The notes: a model not told the origin generated them from the letters alone. Counted from the first letter of the stretch, positions 31,084 to 43,903 are shown. The stretch: DNA of 64,000 nucleotides from Cardiocondyla obscurior (GCF_019399895.1 NC_091877.1:3906001-3970000); one strand, 5' to 3'. Numbers and translations are program-made.

Positions 31084-34000
31084 TGGAAACCAATAACAAG
31101 TAATAAAAATCAGGAAAACTAATAACGCCGGCATGCGTCGCAACAGCCGGCGAAACAAAGCGCGCAGAACGACTCATTGTCATTGATAAAAAAACAGGCG
31201 TGCGTTTCTTAGTAGATACCGGAGCTGATGTATCAGTTATTCCAAGACCCCATGATGCGAATCTTATCGCATCCGAACGCTCATTGCACGCAGCAAACGG
31301 CACTATTATAAAAACGTAGGGGGAAAAGAAAATTAAACTTAATTTCGGTTTAAGACGCGATTTTATTTGGCCATTCGTCATCGCAGATGTTAATCAACCT
31401 ATTTTAGGAAGCGATTTCCTACATGAATACAACTTATTACCTGATCTGCGAAGAAAAAGACTATTAGACGCTAACACCCGTTTAGCTACACTAGGCCACG
31501 TAATTACTATAAGCTCGGCGCATATTAGTACTATAAGCTCAGATAACGAATTCCGAGACGTCTTACAAAGACATATCAAGGTAACGCTTCCAAGCAGGTT
31601 CTCAGAACCACATCATCCGGTACGACACCACATTACCACAAGGGGACCTCCTTGCACAGATAAGGCACGACGACTCCCTCCTGAGAAATTGCGTTATGCC
31701 AAACAGGAAATCGATAACTGGATCCACGACGGAATCCTAAGTCCATCCGATAGTCCATATGCAAGCGCCATGCTCCTACGAAAAAAGAAAGACGACTCAT
31801 GGAGAATATGCGGAGATTATAGACAGTTAAATAAAATAACACTTCCCGACAAATATCCTATTCCAAATCTTCGAGACTTCGCGCACCAATTACATGGAAA
31901 AACAATCTTCACGACACTTGATCTGGAACGGGCGTACTTCAACATTCCTATGGAACCTGAAGACAGAAAAAAAACAGCATTAATAACACCATTCGGTTTA
32001 TTCGAATTTAACGTAATGCCTTTTGGACTTACCAATGCAGCTCAAACGTTCCAAAGATTCATGGACAATGTATTACGAGGGCTTGATTTTTGCTTTTGTT
32101 ATTTAGATGACATACTCATCGCCTCTGAAACAAAAGAAGAACATAAGAAACATTTAGATATTATACTTACCCGCTTAGAAGACCATGGAATTAAAATAAA
32201 ACTGGCCAAATGCAGCTTTGGCAAAAAAAGAAGTAGAATACTTAGGACATCGCGTTACGACCCAAGGTACCGAACCACTCAAACACCGGGTGCAAGCAAT
32301 TTTGAACTATCCTAAACCGAAAGACATTTCACAACTTCGAAGATTCCTTGGGATCATAAATTTTTACAGGCCTTCTTTACCACACGCTGCCGACGTTCAA
32401 GCACCTCTTCACCAACTTCTCATTGGGGCTAAGAAAAAAGATAAAAGACCAATCAAATGGACTACAACAACAGAAGAAGCATTCACTCGATCCAGGGACC
32501 TGTTAGCAACAGCTACAACACTAGCTCACCCAGCTGAGAATTCAAAAATCCTCCTCATCACCGATGCATCGGACATCGCTATGGGAGCAGCACTGGAACA
32601 AATAAATTAAGAACAACGTCAACCATTAGGGTTCTTTTCAAAAAAACTGACTGACACTCAAACGAGATACAGCACATATGATCGAGAGCTCCTAGCAATT
32701 TACAAGGCTGTGCATTATTTCAAACATATGCTCGAGGGTAGAGAAATAACAATATACACGGACCACAGGCCACTCGCTTACGCTTTCAACCAGAAGCCAA
32801 CTAAAGCTACTCCTCGACAACAAAGACACCTTGATTTTATAGGCCAATTTACAACCGACATACGTCACATATCAGGCCTTGAAAATAACGTAGCTGACGC
32901 ACTATCGCGAGTCAATAACATCACTTTGCCAATCATCGTCTCAACTGAAGAAATTGCAGAAGCTCAACAAAATGACCAAGAACTTCAAGATCTTTTACAA
33001 ACACCAGGAAACCTTCAACTCAAACAACTACGACTAGACGGCACTGAAACAAAAATATATTGCGATATTTCAACAAACAACATCAGGCCTTACATTCCTA
33101 AAGTATTAAGAAAAAGAATTTTTGACGTCGTTCACAACACAGCTCACTCCAGTGGAAAAACAACACGAAAAGCAATAGCTTCTAAATTTATCTGGCCCAA
33201 CATGAACAAAGATATTTCTGAATAGTCTCGTACATGCTTGCAGTGCCAACGATCAAAAATCAGTCGACATGTCAGAAGACGACCAGAACACATTCAAGTT
33301 CCTGAAGAACGATTCGCACACATCCATCTCGACATAGTCTGCCCTCTTCCACCATCACAAGGTTACCGTTAGTGTCTCACGATGATAGACAGGTTTACCC
33401 GATGGCCAGAAGCAACACCCATTCCGGATACATCAGCGGACACAATAGTCAACGCCTTCTTCGCAACTTGGATTGCACGCTTCGGATCACCAACTATTAT
33501 TACCACCGACAGAGGATCTCAATTTGAAGCTTAACTATTTAAATCCCTCACTAAATTAATAGGCTGCAAAACACAACATACAACAGCTTATCATCCCCAA
33601 TCCAATGGAGCAATCGAACGCTGGCACAGATCTCTCAAAACAGCCATCAAATGCCAGGAAACCAACGACTGGGTCAAAGTCTTACCAGTAGTTATGCTAG
33701 GCCTTAGGAACGCACTCAAAGAAGACATCGGAACATCCGCCGCCGAACTTCTTTACGGAACACAACTACGAATCCCCGGCGAATACTTCAATCAAGAAGA
33801 ACTGTCTCAAGAACCATTTCCATTTTTGGAAAAATTAAGAGAAACCATGAGGGAAATTCGACCAAGTCAAACAGCTCACCACAACAAGCCACGAACATTC
33901 ATTCACAAGACGCTGCACATCTGCACCCATGTTTTCGTTCGTGTGGACAGCGTTCGCAAACCCTTAGACCAGCTTTATGAAGGACCCTTTACTGTACTCG

Positions 34001-34212
34001 AAAGACCGAGTGATTTTTGTTTCAGAATAGACATCCGAGGACGCCCAACGGATATTTCCATCGACCGACTTAAACCAGCATTCCTGGAGACAACAGCTGA
34101 ACAGAGACCTCCAACTACATACGCAAACACATCTAACACAGGCGCGGGAACCTCCGTTAACCCAATTCAGCTGCTACCAACGAAGATCCACAAAGTTCAT
34201 TTCGCGCCCTGA
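31084..34212 (+). pseudogene. Gypsy pol (protease, RT, RNase H, integrase), several breaks
   Basis: Domains in order: protease with LVDTGADVSVIPR; RT (DSWRICGDYRQLN; catalytic YLDDILIAS near 32100); RNase H (LITDASDIAMGAAL, IYTDHRPLAYAF); integrase with MIDRFTRW (Asp), TDRGSQFE (Asp) and NGAIERWH (Glu), then a chromatin-binding-like tail to 34212. Breaks: TAG 31317-31319, a frame change near 32225, TAA near 32608, TAG near 33224, TAG near 33370 and TAA near 33533. The protein is of the K02A2.6/mdg type. Mutations are spread evenly, as expected for neutral decay. Confidence 0.9.
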
Positions 34213-34235
34213 CTCAGGCGCTCGGAAGGAAGTAT

Positions 34236-34343
34236 TGTAGCGACTCACCTCTTTCCATTGGAGGACGGCAACTACTAATCATCTGCGACAGCCAACATCT
34301 CCACACGAATAGTACATTTAAATAATAAGATATCGGTTACATT
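34236..34343 (+). repeat. Gypsy 3' LTR, truncated to 108 bp
   Basis: Matches the first 108 bp of the 5' LTR. Preceded by a purine tract CGGAAGGAAG (34223-34232). Confidence 0.85.
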
Positions 34344-34791
34344 TGTGAGTGCGGATTTGCCCGCACCTCGGCAGATGACGGTACCGGTATCACCTGCGGC
34401 CGGCCGTCGTCGCAAACAATTGATAGTGCCGCGCACTATCTTCTCCCTTGCCTAGCAACAGCCCGGCTTGGCAACGGGACCTATGGACCTTCTAGAAGCC
34501 TTTTCGTCAGCTTCCGCTGACGCAGCGTTGCATCAGCTCGGATGATGCACCGGGAAGTCCCGTCTTTAACAAAGGGCTGATAGCCACAAAGAAACTTCCT
34601 TTCGTGCTTCCTTGCTGGCGACGCGTCGGAGCGTCAGTCCAGCACTCGAAGTCGTTCCGCGCGCATGCGACGAATTTCAACTAGTTTATATCGAGTCTTT
34701 GTATTCCTTTTTACTTTGTCATTTTCTTGTTTCCTTTTGTATTGAGTTTGAATTACAATTTATTAACTTTTATTTCTCTTGGGTTATTACA
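34344..34791 (+). repeat. LTR-like block truncating the Gypsy LTR
   Basis: Starts TGTGAGTGCGG and ends GGTTATTACA, with a GC-rich first half and AT-rich second half. There is no matching duplication at its borders. I propose an LTR on the basis of TG...CA ends and composition only. Confidence 0.35.
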
Positions 34792-34827
34792 AACGATCAA
34801 AATTAAATTATTTAATGCCATGCGCTG

Positions 34828-35746
34828 ATTAAAATTTTAGTAACACAAATAGAACTGTTGGTCTTCCTGTTTTAAAAAATGGTTCTCTGTGCAAACCAAC
34901 TATTATTAATAAACAAACTGTAATAGTTCGTGAAACTTGTGCATTTGATTTCATTTTTCAAGTAGTTGGAAATGGTATCGGTATGTACAACACATATAAA
35001 AGATATATGAATACATTAATGTCATCAAATACTTTTATAAAATTTACAATAGACATTTTAAAACGCGGCAAAATACTTGCCACTGATTATAGAGTAAGAG
35101 GATCAATTCTATGGAATACCACATTTTTACAAAAAAAATCTATTGGATGCAAGAATGTATCAGTTTCATCACTTAACGCAAATTGCAACGCTGCGAAACT
35201 TATAGAAAATTTATTTGAAAGCATTCCAAGCTACACAACTGATTACAGGTGTTGCAAATGTGGTTACATCTATAACAGAAAATCACCAACGTGTAACATA
35301 AATGTAGATGAAATATTGAAACACGGTTTAAATAATATGCAACAAGCGATTCATGACAATGTTATTATATCAAAAAAAAACAAAAAAAAACAAAATGCTA
35401 TAAATGCAAAAATAATATTAATCGTAATATAGAATACGGACCTCATTTAATAATCGATACGAGCATCTTAAGCGATGAACAATACATAAAAGCAAGTGGA
35501 ATACAGCAGACAAAATATACTCTTAATGATGTATCCAAAACAATAAAATTAGAAAATGATAATTATTCTTTGGCGGGTCTTATATCTTACATAAAATATG
35601 GCAAAAAATACAGCGATGGTCATTATATAGCAATGGCATATACAGGTATGCAATGGTATAAATATAATGATATGCCCGGTAAACGATTCACAATACATCC
35701 AACTGAAGAAATATGTCCGCACCTTATTCTTTACGTAAAAACGTAA
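34828..35746 (+). pseudogene. USP-like (peptidase C19-like) C-terminal remnant, one frameshift
   Basis: Coding character begins near 34834 (GLPVLKNGSLCKPTIINK, then ETCAFDFIFQVV) and runs through the frame that is open at 34983-35432. A Cys pair CCKC appears near 35250. In the A-rich run near 35370-35395 the frame shifts, and the next frame carries CYKC and NIEYGPHLIIDTSI. It ends with GHYIAMAYTGMQWYKYND, the His box and Trp-Tyr pattern of ubiquitin-specific proteases, stopping at 35744-35746. Two CxxC pairs plus GHY support a USP-like fold. I did not find a convincing catalytic Cys box. Related genes occur as TE passengers in insects as far as I recall; the host element here is not identified. 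Confidence 0.5.
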
Positions 35747-35760
35747 AAATATAATTTGCG

Positions 35761-35832
35761 CTGTACGCAGCAATAAACACGACAATGCATTCTGCGTTGT
35801 ACGCAGCAATAAACACGACAATGCATTCTGAG
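35761..35832 (+). repeat. 36-bp direct repeat, two copies
   Basis: CTGTACGCAGCAATAAACAC and TTGTACGCAGCAATAAACAC start 36 bp apart, with GACAATGCATTCTG following each. It lies just past the USP-like stop and contains AATAAA. Confidence 0.75.
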
Positions 35833-37165
35833 CAATAAACAATAAAAAAAACAACCATTAGACGGAAAAAATAGTGCGCATGGGTGCATTTATATCTTAC
35901 CGTTCAAATGAAAAATAACTATTCTGACAGATAGACATGATTGCAACCCGTGTGTACTTCAACAACAAATAAACTACTTCAGGTATGTGATAAAAAGTTC
36001 AAGACTTCTCAAAATTTCTTAATTTATTTAATAACATTGGCTAGGTACTATATACGTATATAAAAGATTGTATAATTAGATATATACTTAAACTTGTATA
36101 TACATTTAATTATATACGATTTTATATTTGTAAATAGTACATATACATATATGTATATAATATCTACTATGTAAGTTTCAGTTGCAATGCTTTGATTGAC
36201 AAATATTTTCAACAAAACTGTGCAAAAACGAAATAATTTGAAACAAATTTTCAAACTTCAGAAATTTTTACTTTCTAAATTTTAAATTTTTTTAACCTAA
36301 ACATTTCAGAAAGATGTAATATTTTTGTCAGTTTATGTTATAACGTTTCAAAAATTACTAGACAGACAAGGAACGACAGGAACAAAAACAAAAAAAAATT
36401 AAAAAGAAAGAAAAATATAATTCTTCCTATTCAAAATTTTTGTCTTATTGTCCTTAATAAAAATTATAAATTTTTGTACATTTTTACTTTGTTTTAAGAT
36501 TTTAATATTACACATGCATACACCTACACATTTAACATTATATTATTCCATAAACAAATTATAAATACTATTTTATAAGCGTTTACCTCTTGTTTTCACA
36601 ATATTTTGCAATGTATTAATAAGTATATATTAAATATATAAATGCAAGAACTCGAAAAACATTTATTAATTTATTGCCCTTATTCCCACTATACTAATAT
36701 CCAAATATAAAAGTTAAGATAATTAAAAAATTTAAATATAATAAAATTTATAGACAAATATAAAAAATAAAGAACAAATTTAAAAAATTCACGGTTGCTC
36801 TAATCAAATTAATAAATAGTATAAATATAATTACGCACCAAATATAATTAAATACGAATTTTTTAAGAAATTAACAAATCCACAAAAAATATTTATTTAG
36901 AAAAATAATATTAAACGATGAACATTTCACCTGCCTTCTGCAGCACAATTATAACAAGTTTTAATGTTCAAGGTATATAAAATTTTACGTTACACAACTT
37001 TATAACAATAAAAAAAAAACGTTTATAAACAAAATAAAAACATTAATAAATACGATACAGTATTTATGTCAAAGTAAACTAACTGCACATTATTAAAAGT
37101 TAACACAAAAAAAACTAAAAAAAATGCTACTCTTACAAAAATAAAAAAAATTAAAATTGTAAGAG
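35833..37165. other. AT-rich stretch, no gene seen
   Basis: About 1.3 kb of strongly AT-rich sequence without a credible coding region. The minus-strand open stretch at 36048-36254 has no recognisable features. Probably old decayed sequence. Confidence 0.4.
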
Positions 37166-37618
37166 CAACAGAACTTTGCTGAAAACTGCGAAAATCGCGA
37201 AAAAAAAACTCACCCCCAAAATTTTTGAACTTTAGAGGGCTGTATCTCGGGAGGGGTTGATCGGAGCGCGTTGAGTCATAAGAGTTTTCGATAGAACTCT
37301 TGCGGGGGCCAACAGAACTCCGCTGAGAACTGCGAAAATCGCGAAAAAAAACTCACTCCCAAAATTTCTGAACTTTTGGAGGGCTGTATCTCGGCAGGGG
37401 TTGATCGGAGCGCGTCGAGTCATAAGAGTTTTCGATAGAACTCTTGCGGGGGCCAACAGAACTCCGCTGAGAACTGCAAAAATCGCGAAAAAAACTCACT
37501 CCCAAAATTTCTGAACTTTTGGAGAGCTGTATCTCGGCAGGGGTTGATCGGAGCGATAGAACTCTTGCGGGGGCCAACAGAACTCCGCTGAGAACTGCAA
37601 AAATCGCGAAAAAATTTC
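37166..37618. repeat. 144-bp satellite, about 3.3 units
   Basis: Units begin CAACAGAACT at 37166, 37310, 37454 and 37575. The first two are 144 bp; the third lacks 23 bp around the GTCGAGTCATAAGAG part. Each carries GGGCTGTATCTCGG, GGGTTGATCGGAG and AACTCTTGCGGGGGCC. The phrase AACTCTAGAACTCTTGCGG recurs near 37842, outside the array. A further inverted pair, GGGGGGCTGTGTAAAGTTAG (about 37747) and CTAACTTCACAGCC (about 37899), lies just right. Confidence 0.85.
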
Positions 37619-37924
37619 TAGTTATGTTTGAATACTTTTTTAATTATTTTAGGGGTTATTTGCACAGAACTCTTTATATAATGTATAGGGAACTCTAGAA
37701 CTATTCAAAATCGATCGATAAAAAAAAAGTTAATTTATCGCAAAATGGGGGGCTGTGTAAAGTTAGCCCCCCCCCCATTATTTAATTAACGTTTTTATCA
37801 CTTTAATCAACGGAACTCTATAAAAATGATAAGGAACTCTAGAACTCTTGCGGAGGCTATCAGAACTCTGCTGGTTTTTTTGAAAATCAAAAAATGGGGG
37901 GCTAACTTCACAGCCGTATTTTCT

Positions 37925-38515
37925 CACCTAGATCTCTAAAATCTTGCATTGCTTTGCCAGCTTCTATATTTTAAACACCGATCGGATTATCAGGATCATC
38001 CTGTGTCAAATTCTTTTGTTCTAAATCTTCATCAGTTTGTTGAACTAATTGTTTTGCATTTTCAAATGCTTTTTGCAACTCTTGTATTCTTTCGTGATAT
38101 TGCAATGCCTTCGTTAAATGTAATTTTGCTTTTTCAAATGCTTCCGCATAAGTATCACAACTATCTTTAAGATTGTCTAAATTTCGCCATGGTTTAAACA
38201 TAAACAATAAAGAAAAGAAATAATCTTTGGGTTGTGTTTTAACATTATATTTATAATGATTAATAAGACAAGCGCGTCGTCGCTGTTTAAGAAAATGACT
38301 GCTATCTATTTTATAATATTCAATCATATTACTTTGTGGTTCGACTGTCGTGACATCGTACCACTGTGCGAATTCATATAAACACACAAATTCCAATTTT
38401 TTCGATCTTTTTGGATAATAATCATCTATTATAGATGCACAAAATATATCTGTAGATTCATCATCAAGAGCTTTAATCTCTGTACGACTTTTTAATTTTC
38501 TCTGTCATATACGAT
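37925..38515 (-). pseudogene. Helitron Rep/helicase protein, middle fragment
   Basis: The minus-strand frame carries STDIFCASIIDDYYPKRSKK, then VCLYEFAQWYDV, CLINHYKYNVKTQP and LLFMFKPWRNLDNLKD, then a coiled-coil-like region and DDPDNPIGV followed by an in-frame stop and NIEAGKAMQDF. These are typical of the region between Rep and helicase in insect Helitrons. It is the continuation of 45022-46926, separated by a nested insertion. The PIF1 helicase domain that should follow is missing; the sequence gives way to satellite at about 37925. Confidence 0.75.
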
Positions 38516-41233
38516 TGTAACGATGCCCCCGGAATAAGCATCGTTCCCGGAGAAGAACTACCGAGACGACCATCCTCTCGGACAGGAAAGGGAGCGCGGG
38601 GGCTCCCGAAGAAACCGATCATTGGTGCGATATATGTGAATTGTAACAAGTACCGCGTAACGCGCAAAGTCCCGCGGAACGGACTTACACGAGCGGCCCC
38701 GAGCTCATCCGAACGAGCGCGACGCGCACGGTACCGCGGAATACCGCGGCCGGCGCCACGTACCAGGATACCCCCGGACGTCGCCTTTTCCAGATAAAAA
38801 GGCGAACTCGGAAAAGTCGCGCACCGTTTTCGTTCCGTTCGCCTCACAGCGAACATCCGGACTAGTGATGGATTCGAGACAAGCCAAGACAAGAATCGAA
38901 TGTTCTTGTTTTGTCTTGACATTTTTCAATCAAGAATTATTACAGTCTTGATCTCGACAGTAAATTTCTTGTCTTGATTCTTGATTCTTGCAAGATTCTT
39001 GCAAGATTCTTGATACTTATTATAATATCGATGAATTTTTATTTACATCTTAATTTTCAAGTTAAAAATTTTATTGTATAAAAATTTATTATGTAGTATT
39101 ATTGCGCAATATAATATACCTATTACTTTCATATTAAAATAAAACTACAATTTTTCTGCATACGTTCCTGTCTGGGTACTACATTTAGCGCGTTAGCGCG
39201 AGACACTCTTTTATCTCGCTGTCTTTTGCACAATGATCGGTGAATGTTAAAACAAATGAAGCAGTGATGCTGGCAACAGCCTGGTAACATTTGCACACCA
39301 TCAGTCTGATACGGAACGTGTTAATGCTTGGCGATACCCGTGAACCCGTGATAGTGATAAAAAAGTTACTCGTAGCAATTTTATCATGGACGAACAAAGA
39401 AATCTGTCCAAAAAGAGAAACATTGATGAAAGTAAGTATTAAACTTAACAGCAGCTTGCACAAAAAAAATATATAAATATAGATACATAGATAATATATT
39501 ATATACAATTATATACATATAATTACAATTGATTAATTAATACAAAAATTATTTAATTAAAATAAAATTTATTTTCCGACTTTTCCGCTAATTCTAAATT
39601 ATAACAAATATTTATATATAATTTATTTAGTGAATGAACCATCAGAACCATCTATTCCCGATGATTTCGAGACTGAAGAGTCAGTAGAGTTACTAGAAAG
39701 TGCCTCAACATCAAGTGGGACTATAAGTGTAGCAAATGCAAAAAAAAGTAAAACAAAGTTTGCCAATTACTTTGAGATCACAAAAGTTATTGATAAACAT
39801 TGTTCCCGAAATGATAAAGTTGCTACATGTAAATTGTGCAAGAAAAAAAATCAAAACGTACAAATAAAAATGAAAAATTCCAATACGTCAGGAATTCAAA
39901 GACATTTGGCAAATTTTCACAAAAAAGAATATTTTGAAATCAATCAAAATCAGAGACAAAACTCGTCAAATATTACAAAGTATTTTTCATCTGAAGTATT
40001 GAAGGTATAAAGTAACTTTTTATTTTTTTATTAAAGATTAAAATATTTTTTATTTTTATATATTTATTTATATATTTATTGATAAGTATATGTTTTTATA
40101 ATTTATATTTTCATTGTTTAATTTTTATATTTATTTCTATTTAAAGTTATTTTTATTGTAAAAATTATATTACCATATAAACTTTATATAAAAATGTTTC
40201 AGAATCGTCTAATTCTATTAACATGATGTTAACAATTTTGCCTTGTATATATGATTTATGTATAAAGTTATATTATTTGCAATTTTTAATTATTTTTAGC
40301 CGTCAACAACCAAAGAATATTCTCAAGAAAAATTCAATTCTTTACTTGTGGAATTAGTGGCAAGAAAGCATCTACCATTTAGTTTTTTCGATGACGAATT
40401 TACTAAATCTGTATTTGAGTACATAAATCCTCGTCTAAAAGTACTTCAAAGAAAAGCAATGCGCAGTTTAATTTTGAATACATTTTCTATTATGCAGAAA
40501 TCAGTTTTTAAAATTTTAAACAACAATCAGTCTCAGTTTAGTTTTACTATTGATGGATGGACGTCAGTAGCAAATAAATCGTTTTATGGAATAACTATCC
40601 ATTTCATTGATGATGAGTGGAATCTGCAGTCAATCGTGCTCGATTTTGTTCCATCTCATGGCAAACACACGGGAAAAGATATTGCATATATTTTCAAAAA
40701 TACAATTATGCAAAATAATTTGTCCATAGCAAATAAAATCATTGGAATTACTGTAGATAATGCTTCAGCTAATACGAAATTTATTCATGAATTAGCTGCG
40801 TTATTGCCAAATATAGATGTTAATGATCAACACTTCAGATGTTTCGCTCATGTAATTAATCTTGCAGTTCAGGATATTATGTCCATGTTAAAAATAAGTA
40901 ATCAAAATGATACAGATAATGAATTAGATGATAATGAACATGATGATATTGATGACTTTGAAGATACATCTACATCGGTCAATAAATTGCGTAGTCTCCT
41001 TTCAAAAATAAAAAACTCTGAAAATTTAAGCTTAAAATTACGTGGATTTTGTGAAATTGTTAGTTTAAAATATAACAATCCTGTGATGGATGTTAGAACA
41101 CGATGAAATTCAACGGCTGATATGCTTGCATATTGTTTACATTTAAAACCAGCCCTTGAAATGTTTTGTGACAATATCGAAAATGTAAAGCATCTAAAAT
41201 TGTTAAATGAGGATTGGTTACTTATTAAAAAAG

Positions 41234-42389
41234 TGTAACGACCCTGCTTTCGCGTATACCGAATCGTCGGCTCGATGCGGGACGCGCCCGTGCGCTCGTC
41301 GGTATTCCGGGATTCGAATAGATAGGGTACGTAAATGCAGCGAGACTGGTATATTAAATGTAAAAACAAAGGTTTATTAACTGAATAAGAACATAACGCG
41401 TATTTACAATATGTACACGAACCGTGAAACGGCCGCGCGAGCGGCGATCGAGGTTCGACAATAGTGAGTGAAGCACGCGGTGTCGGCGTGTCCGCGACGC
41501 GCGAAGGTTCCTACGGCCACGTGCCGTTCGGCGGCACGTGCGAATGCGGTATGCTGACGCGGGAATAGATCGCAGGTGTTCGCGCGTTTTCGCCGAAATC
41601 TCTAGCTATTTCGCGGTATCGCTGACGCGGGAATAGATCGCGGATGTATGCGCGTTTTCGCCGAAACCCTTAGATATTTCGCGGTATCGCTTGGCGGTTT
41701 TGCGGAGACAGGAGGTGAAGCACCGGCTTGGTGTCGCGTACTCGAGAGCACTCGAGCGAGACAGAGATCTCTCTACCCCGTGGTCGGCGACGGTGCGATA
41801 GGAACAGTTAATTCGTGTTCGACGATTCCACGCGCCCGGTGGTCGAGGTCCGAGATGACTCGGAGGAGGCAGAGTTCGCTCTACCCCTCGAGCTGACCGT
41901 GCCGGTGCGTTGGAAGTTGTGAGCACAAGGTTTAGGAACGAGCCCCAGGATCACCTGGTGGAGACAGAGAGCGCTCTACCCCTGGATCGGCTCTAGGAGG
42001 TCGGAGATGCTGCTCGCAAGCGAGCGGATCGAGGACGGTCCCGCTGAGCTCCGGCATCGCGGTTTTATACAAAAAAAACGAGGGCGCCGGACTTGCGGGG
42101 CTCAGCGGGGTTACGGATGATCCTGCCGTGGCGCCGAGGATCTTGTTACGGCGCGATCGCGAAACGGTGGTCCTCGCCGTCGTTGGCGCGTTCGGTGGTG
42201 TTCGGCGGAATTCGGCTACGCCCGTGCGGGGACTTAGCCGCGAGACGATAGCGTAGCGCGTGCTATCGCCTATTCAACGTATATATAAGTTTGGGGCGCA
42301 CCGCGCCCCGGGTCCCCGCCAGCGGAGTTTTGCCGACGGCCGGCCGTTGTTCTGGCCGGAACGGTGCATTTCCTGGGTGCACCGTTACA
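41234..42389 (+). repeat. Solo LTR family C, 1156 bp, in hAT transposase
   Basis: Starts TGTAACGACCC and ends GTGCACCGTTACA; 4-bp duplication AAAG at 41230-41233 and 42390-42393. Related to family A: same style of ends, and three tandem two-hairpin modules at 41741-41982. A terminal hairpin with 9-bp arms (42360-42368, 42378-42386) touches the 3' end. GC-rich, no gene. Confidence 0.92.
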
Positions 42390-43149
42390 AAAGTTTATGT
42401 TTTTCTCCACGATTTTAAAGAATTTAGTACTATTTTAGGTGGAGAAAAATATGTAACGCTACCGAAAGTTTTGATCGGTTTCAATTTATTGGTTGATAAA
42501 ATTGAAAAAACCATTTTTAATTTAGATTCAAAACTAGATCGAACGCAATTAGATAAAACGCTATTGTTAGCATTACAAGCAGGAAGGGACAAGATGTTAA
42601 AACATTATATTAAAACTAATTGGATTTATTGCATAATCCTTATTCTTGATCCCAGGCATAAATTAGAAACGTTTAGAAAAACTTCATGGGGAAACGAGTT
42701 ATTTGAAAGTTCGAAGCAGAAGTTTGAAAATATTTTTAAAGAAAAATATTACATACCTAAGGCACAGTTTCAAGAAAATGATTCTGATTCGAATGAAGCC
42801 AAACAAATGTATTGCAGCGATGCTTGTTCAGAATTAAGTAATGATGCGATCGATTTTAATATGCTATTCGAAAAGCATTCTGAGCAACAATTAGATCTAA
42901 TTGATGATTGGAAATACGAAATAGAGTCTTATTCCAATGAAAAACGAATCGATTATAAAGAAGACATCCTTGAGTGGTGGAAAAAAAATAATGCTCGATA
43001 TCCATGCCTATCTCGAATGGCCCGTGACTTTTTATCTATTCCTGCTACATCAGTTCCAGCAGAAAGATTATTTTCCAGAGCGGCAATTTGTATACGTAAA
43101 CATAGAAACAAATTGAATGAAGATTCTGCCAGAAGTCAATTATGTCTGC

Positions 43150-43903
43150 TGTTCGCGAATACCACGTTTCGCTCGCATGAGTCCTTGCCGTATCGGGAGC
43201 ACGTGCTTTCTGCATGTGCTCTCGATTCTACGCGAGCTTAACCGACGAATTATTCCCCCCTTTTTTCGGATATTTCGTCAGATCGGCAGCGGTATGTAGT
43301 AGCCGACTAGACACTACGTTACGCGGGTGTTAAATTCGTTGCGCTCTCTTTGGTACTCCGCTACCGCGGACTCAGTTTTCTATTACGGCCTGCTGGCCCA
43401 CCTTGCACCCAGACGCGAGTGCAATTCAATTTTGTTACTTGTGCGTGCAGCTCACCATCGCTAGGAGCCTTTGTTATATGCCGATCTCGACACGGTAAGC
43501 GAACGTGGTCGCGATCGCGAACTCCTGGGGCTCCTACGTTAGATTTACCTCGTCTCGCGCGCAAGATCGTTCGATTCGGTGGGCGTGCTACTCCACGCTC
43601 TGGTTTCTCAAGATTTCCGTCGCGCTTTTCTGTTGATTGAGCCCGATTAAAGGGGAGTTATCCAAGATCTCCGCCCGAAACGCGTATAATTCGTATCCGT
43701 GCCGAGACCGAGCACGTGCTCCGCGCGTGCACGATTAACTTTTGTATTTTGTTGAGAATAAACTATTAATTTGTGTTACGTTCACCGCTCGCCTCTTTAA
43801 TTTACCGAATTTTTTAATCCTCGAGTGTACGGTCACTTCTGGTCGTCCCGGCAGTCTTTCACGCACGCAGAACGTGAGGCGTTCACGCGTGTACACGTGA
43901 ACA
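43150..43903 (+). repeat. Solo LTR, 754 bp, in hAT transposase 3' end
   Basis: Starts TGTTCGCG and ends CGTGAACA, giving a TGTTC/GAACA inverted repeat. 5-bp duplication TCTGC at 43145-43149 and 43904-43908. AATAAA near 43758. A terminal hairpin GTTCACG (43881-43887) / CGTGAAC (43896-43902) ends one base before the boundary. Different family from A and C. Confidence 0.92.

Larger units (their letters stand above)
29728..34343 (+). mobile_element. Gypsy element, nearly complete, degenerate
   Basis: 5' LTR, primer site, gag, pol, purine tract and the first 108 bp of the 3' LTR are in order on the plus strand. The two LTR pieces differ at one of about 108 compared positions that I could see (CTACCAAT versus CTACTAAT). 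Gag and pol carry several frame breaks, so it cannot encode its proteins. The 3' LTR stops at 34343 where an unrelated LTR-like block begins, so the right target duplication is lost. Confidence 0.9.

Noticed and set aside
37232..37577. Two 74-codon frames with nearly the same peptide
   Set aside because: Both are readings of the 144-bp satellite unit, whose length is divisible by three.
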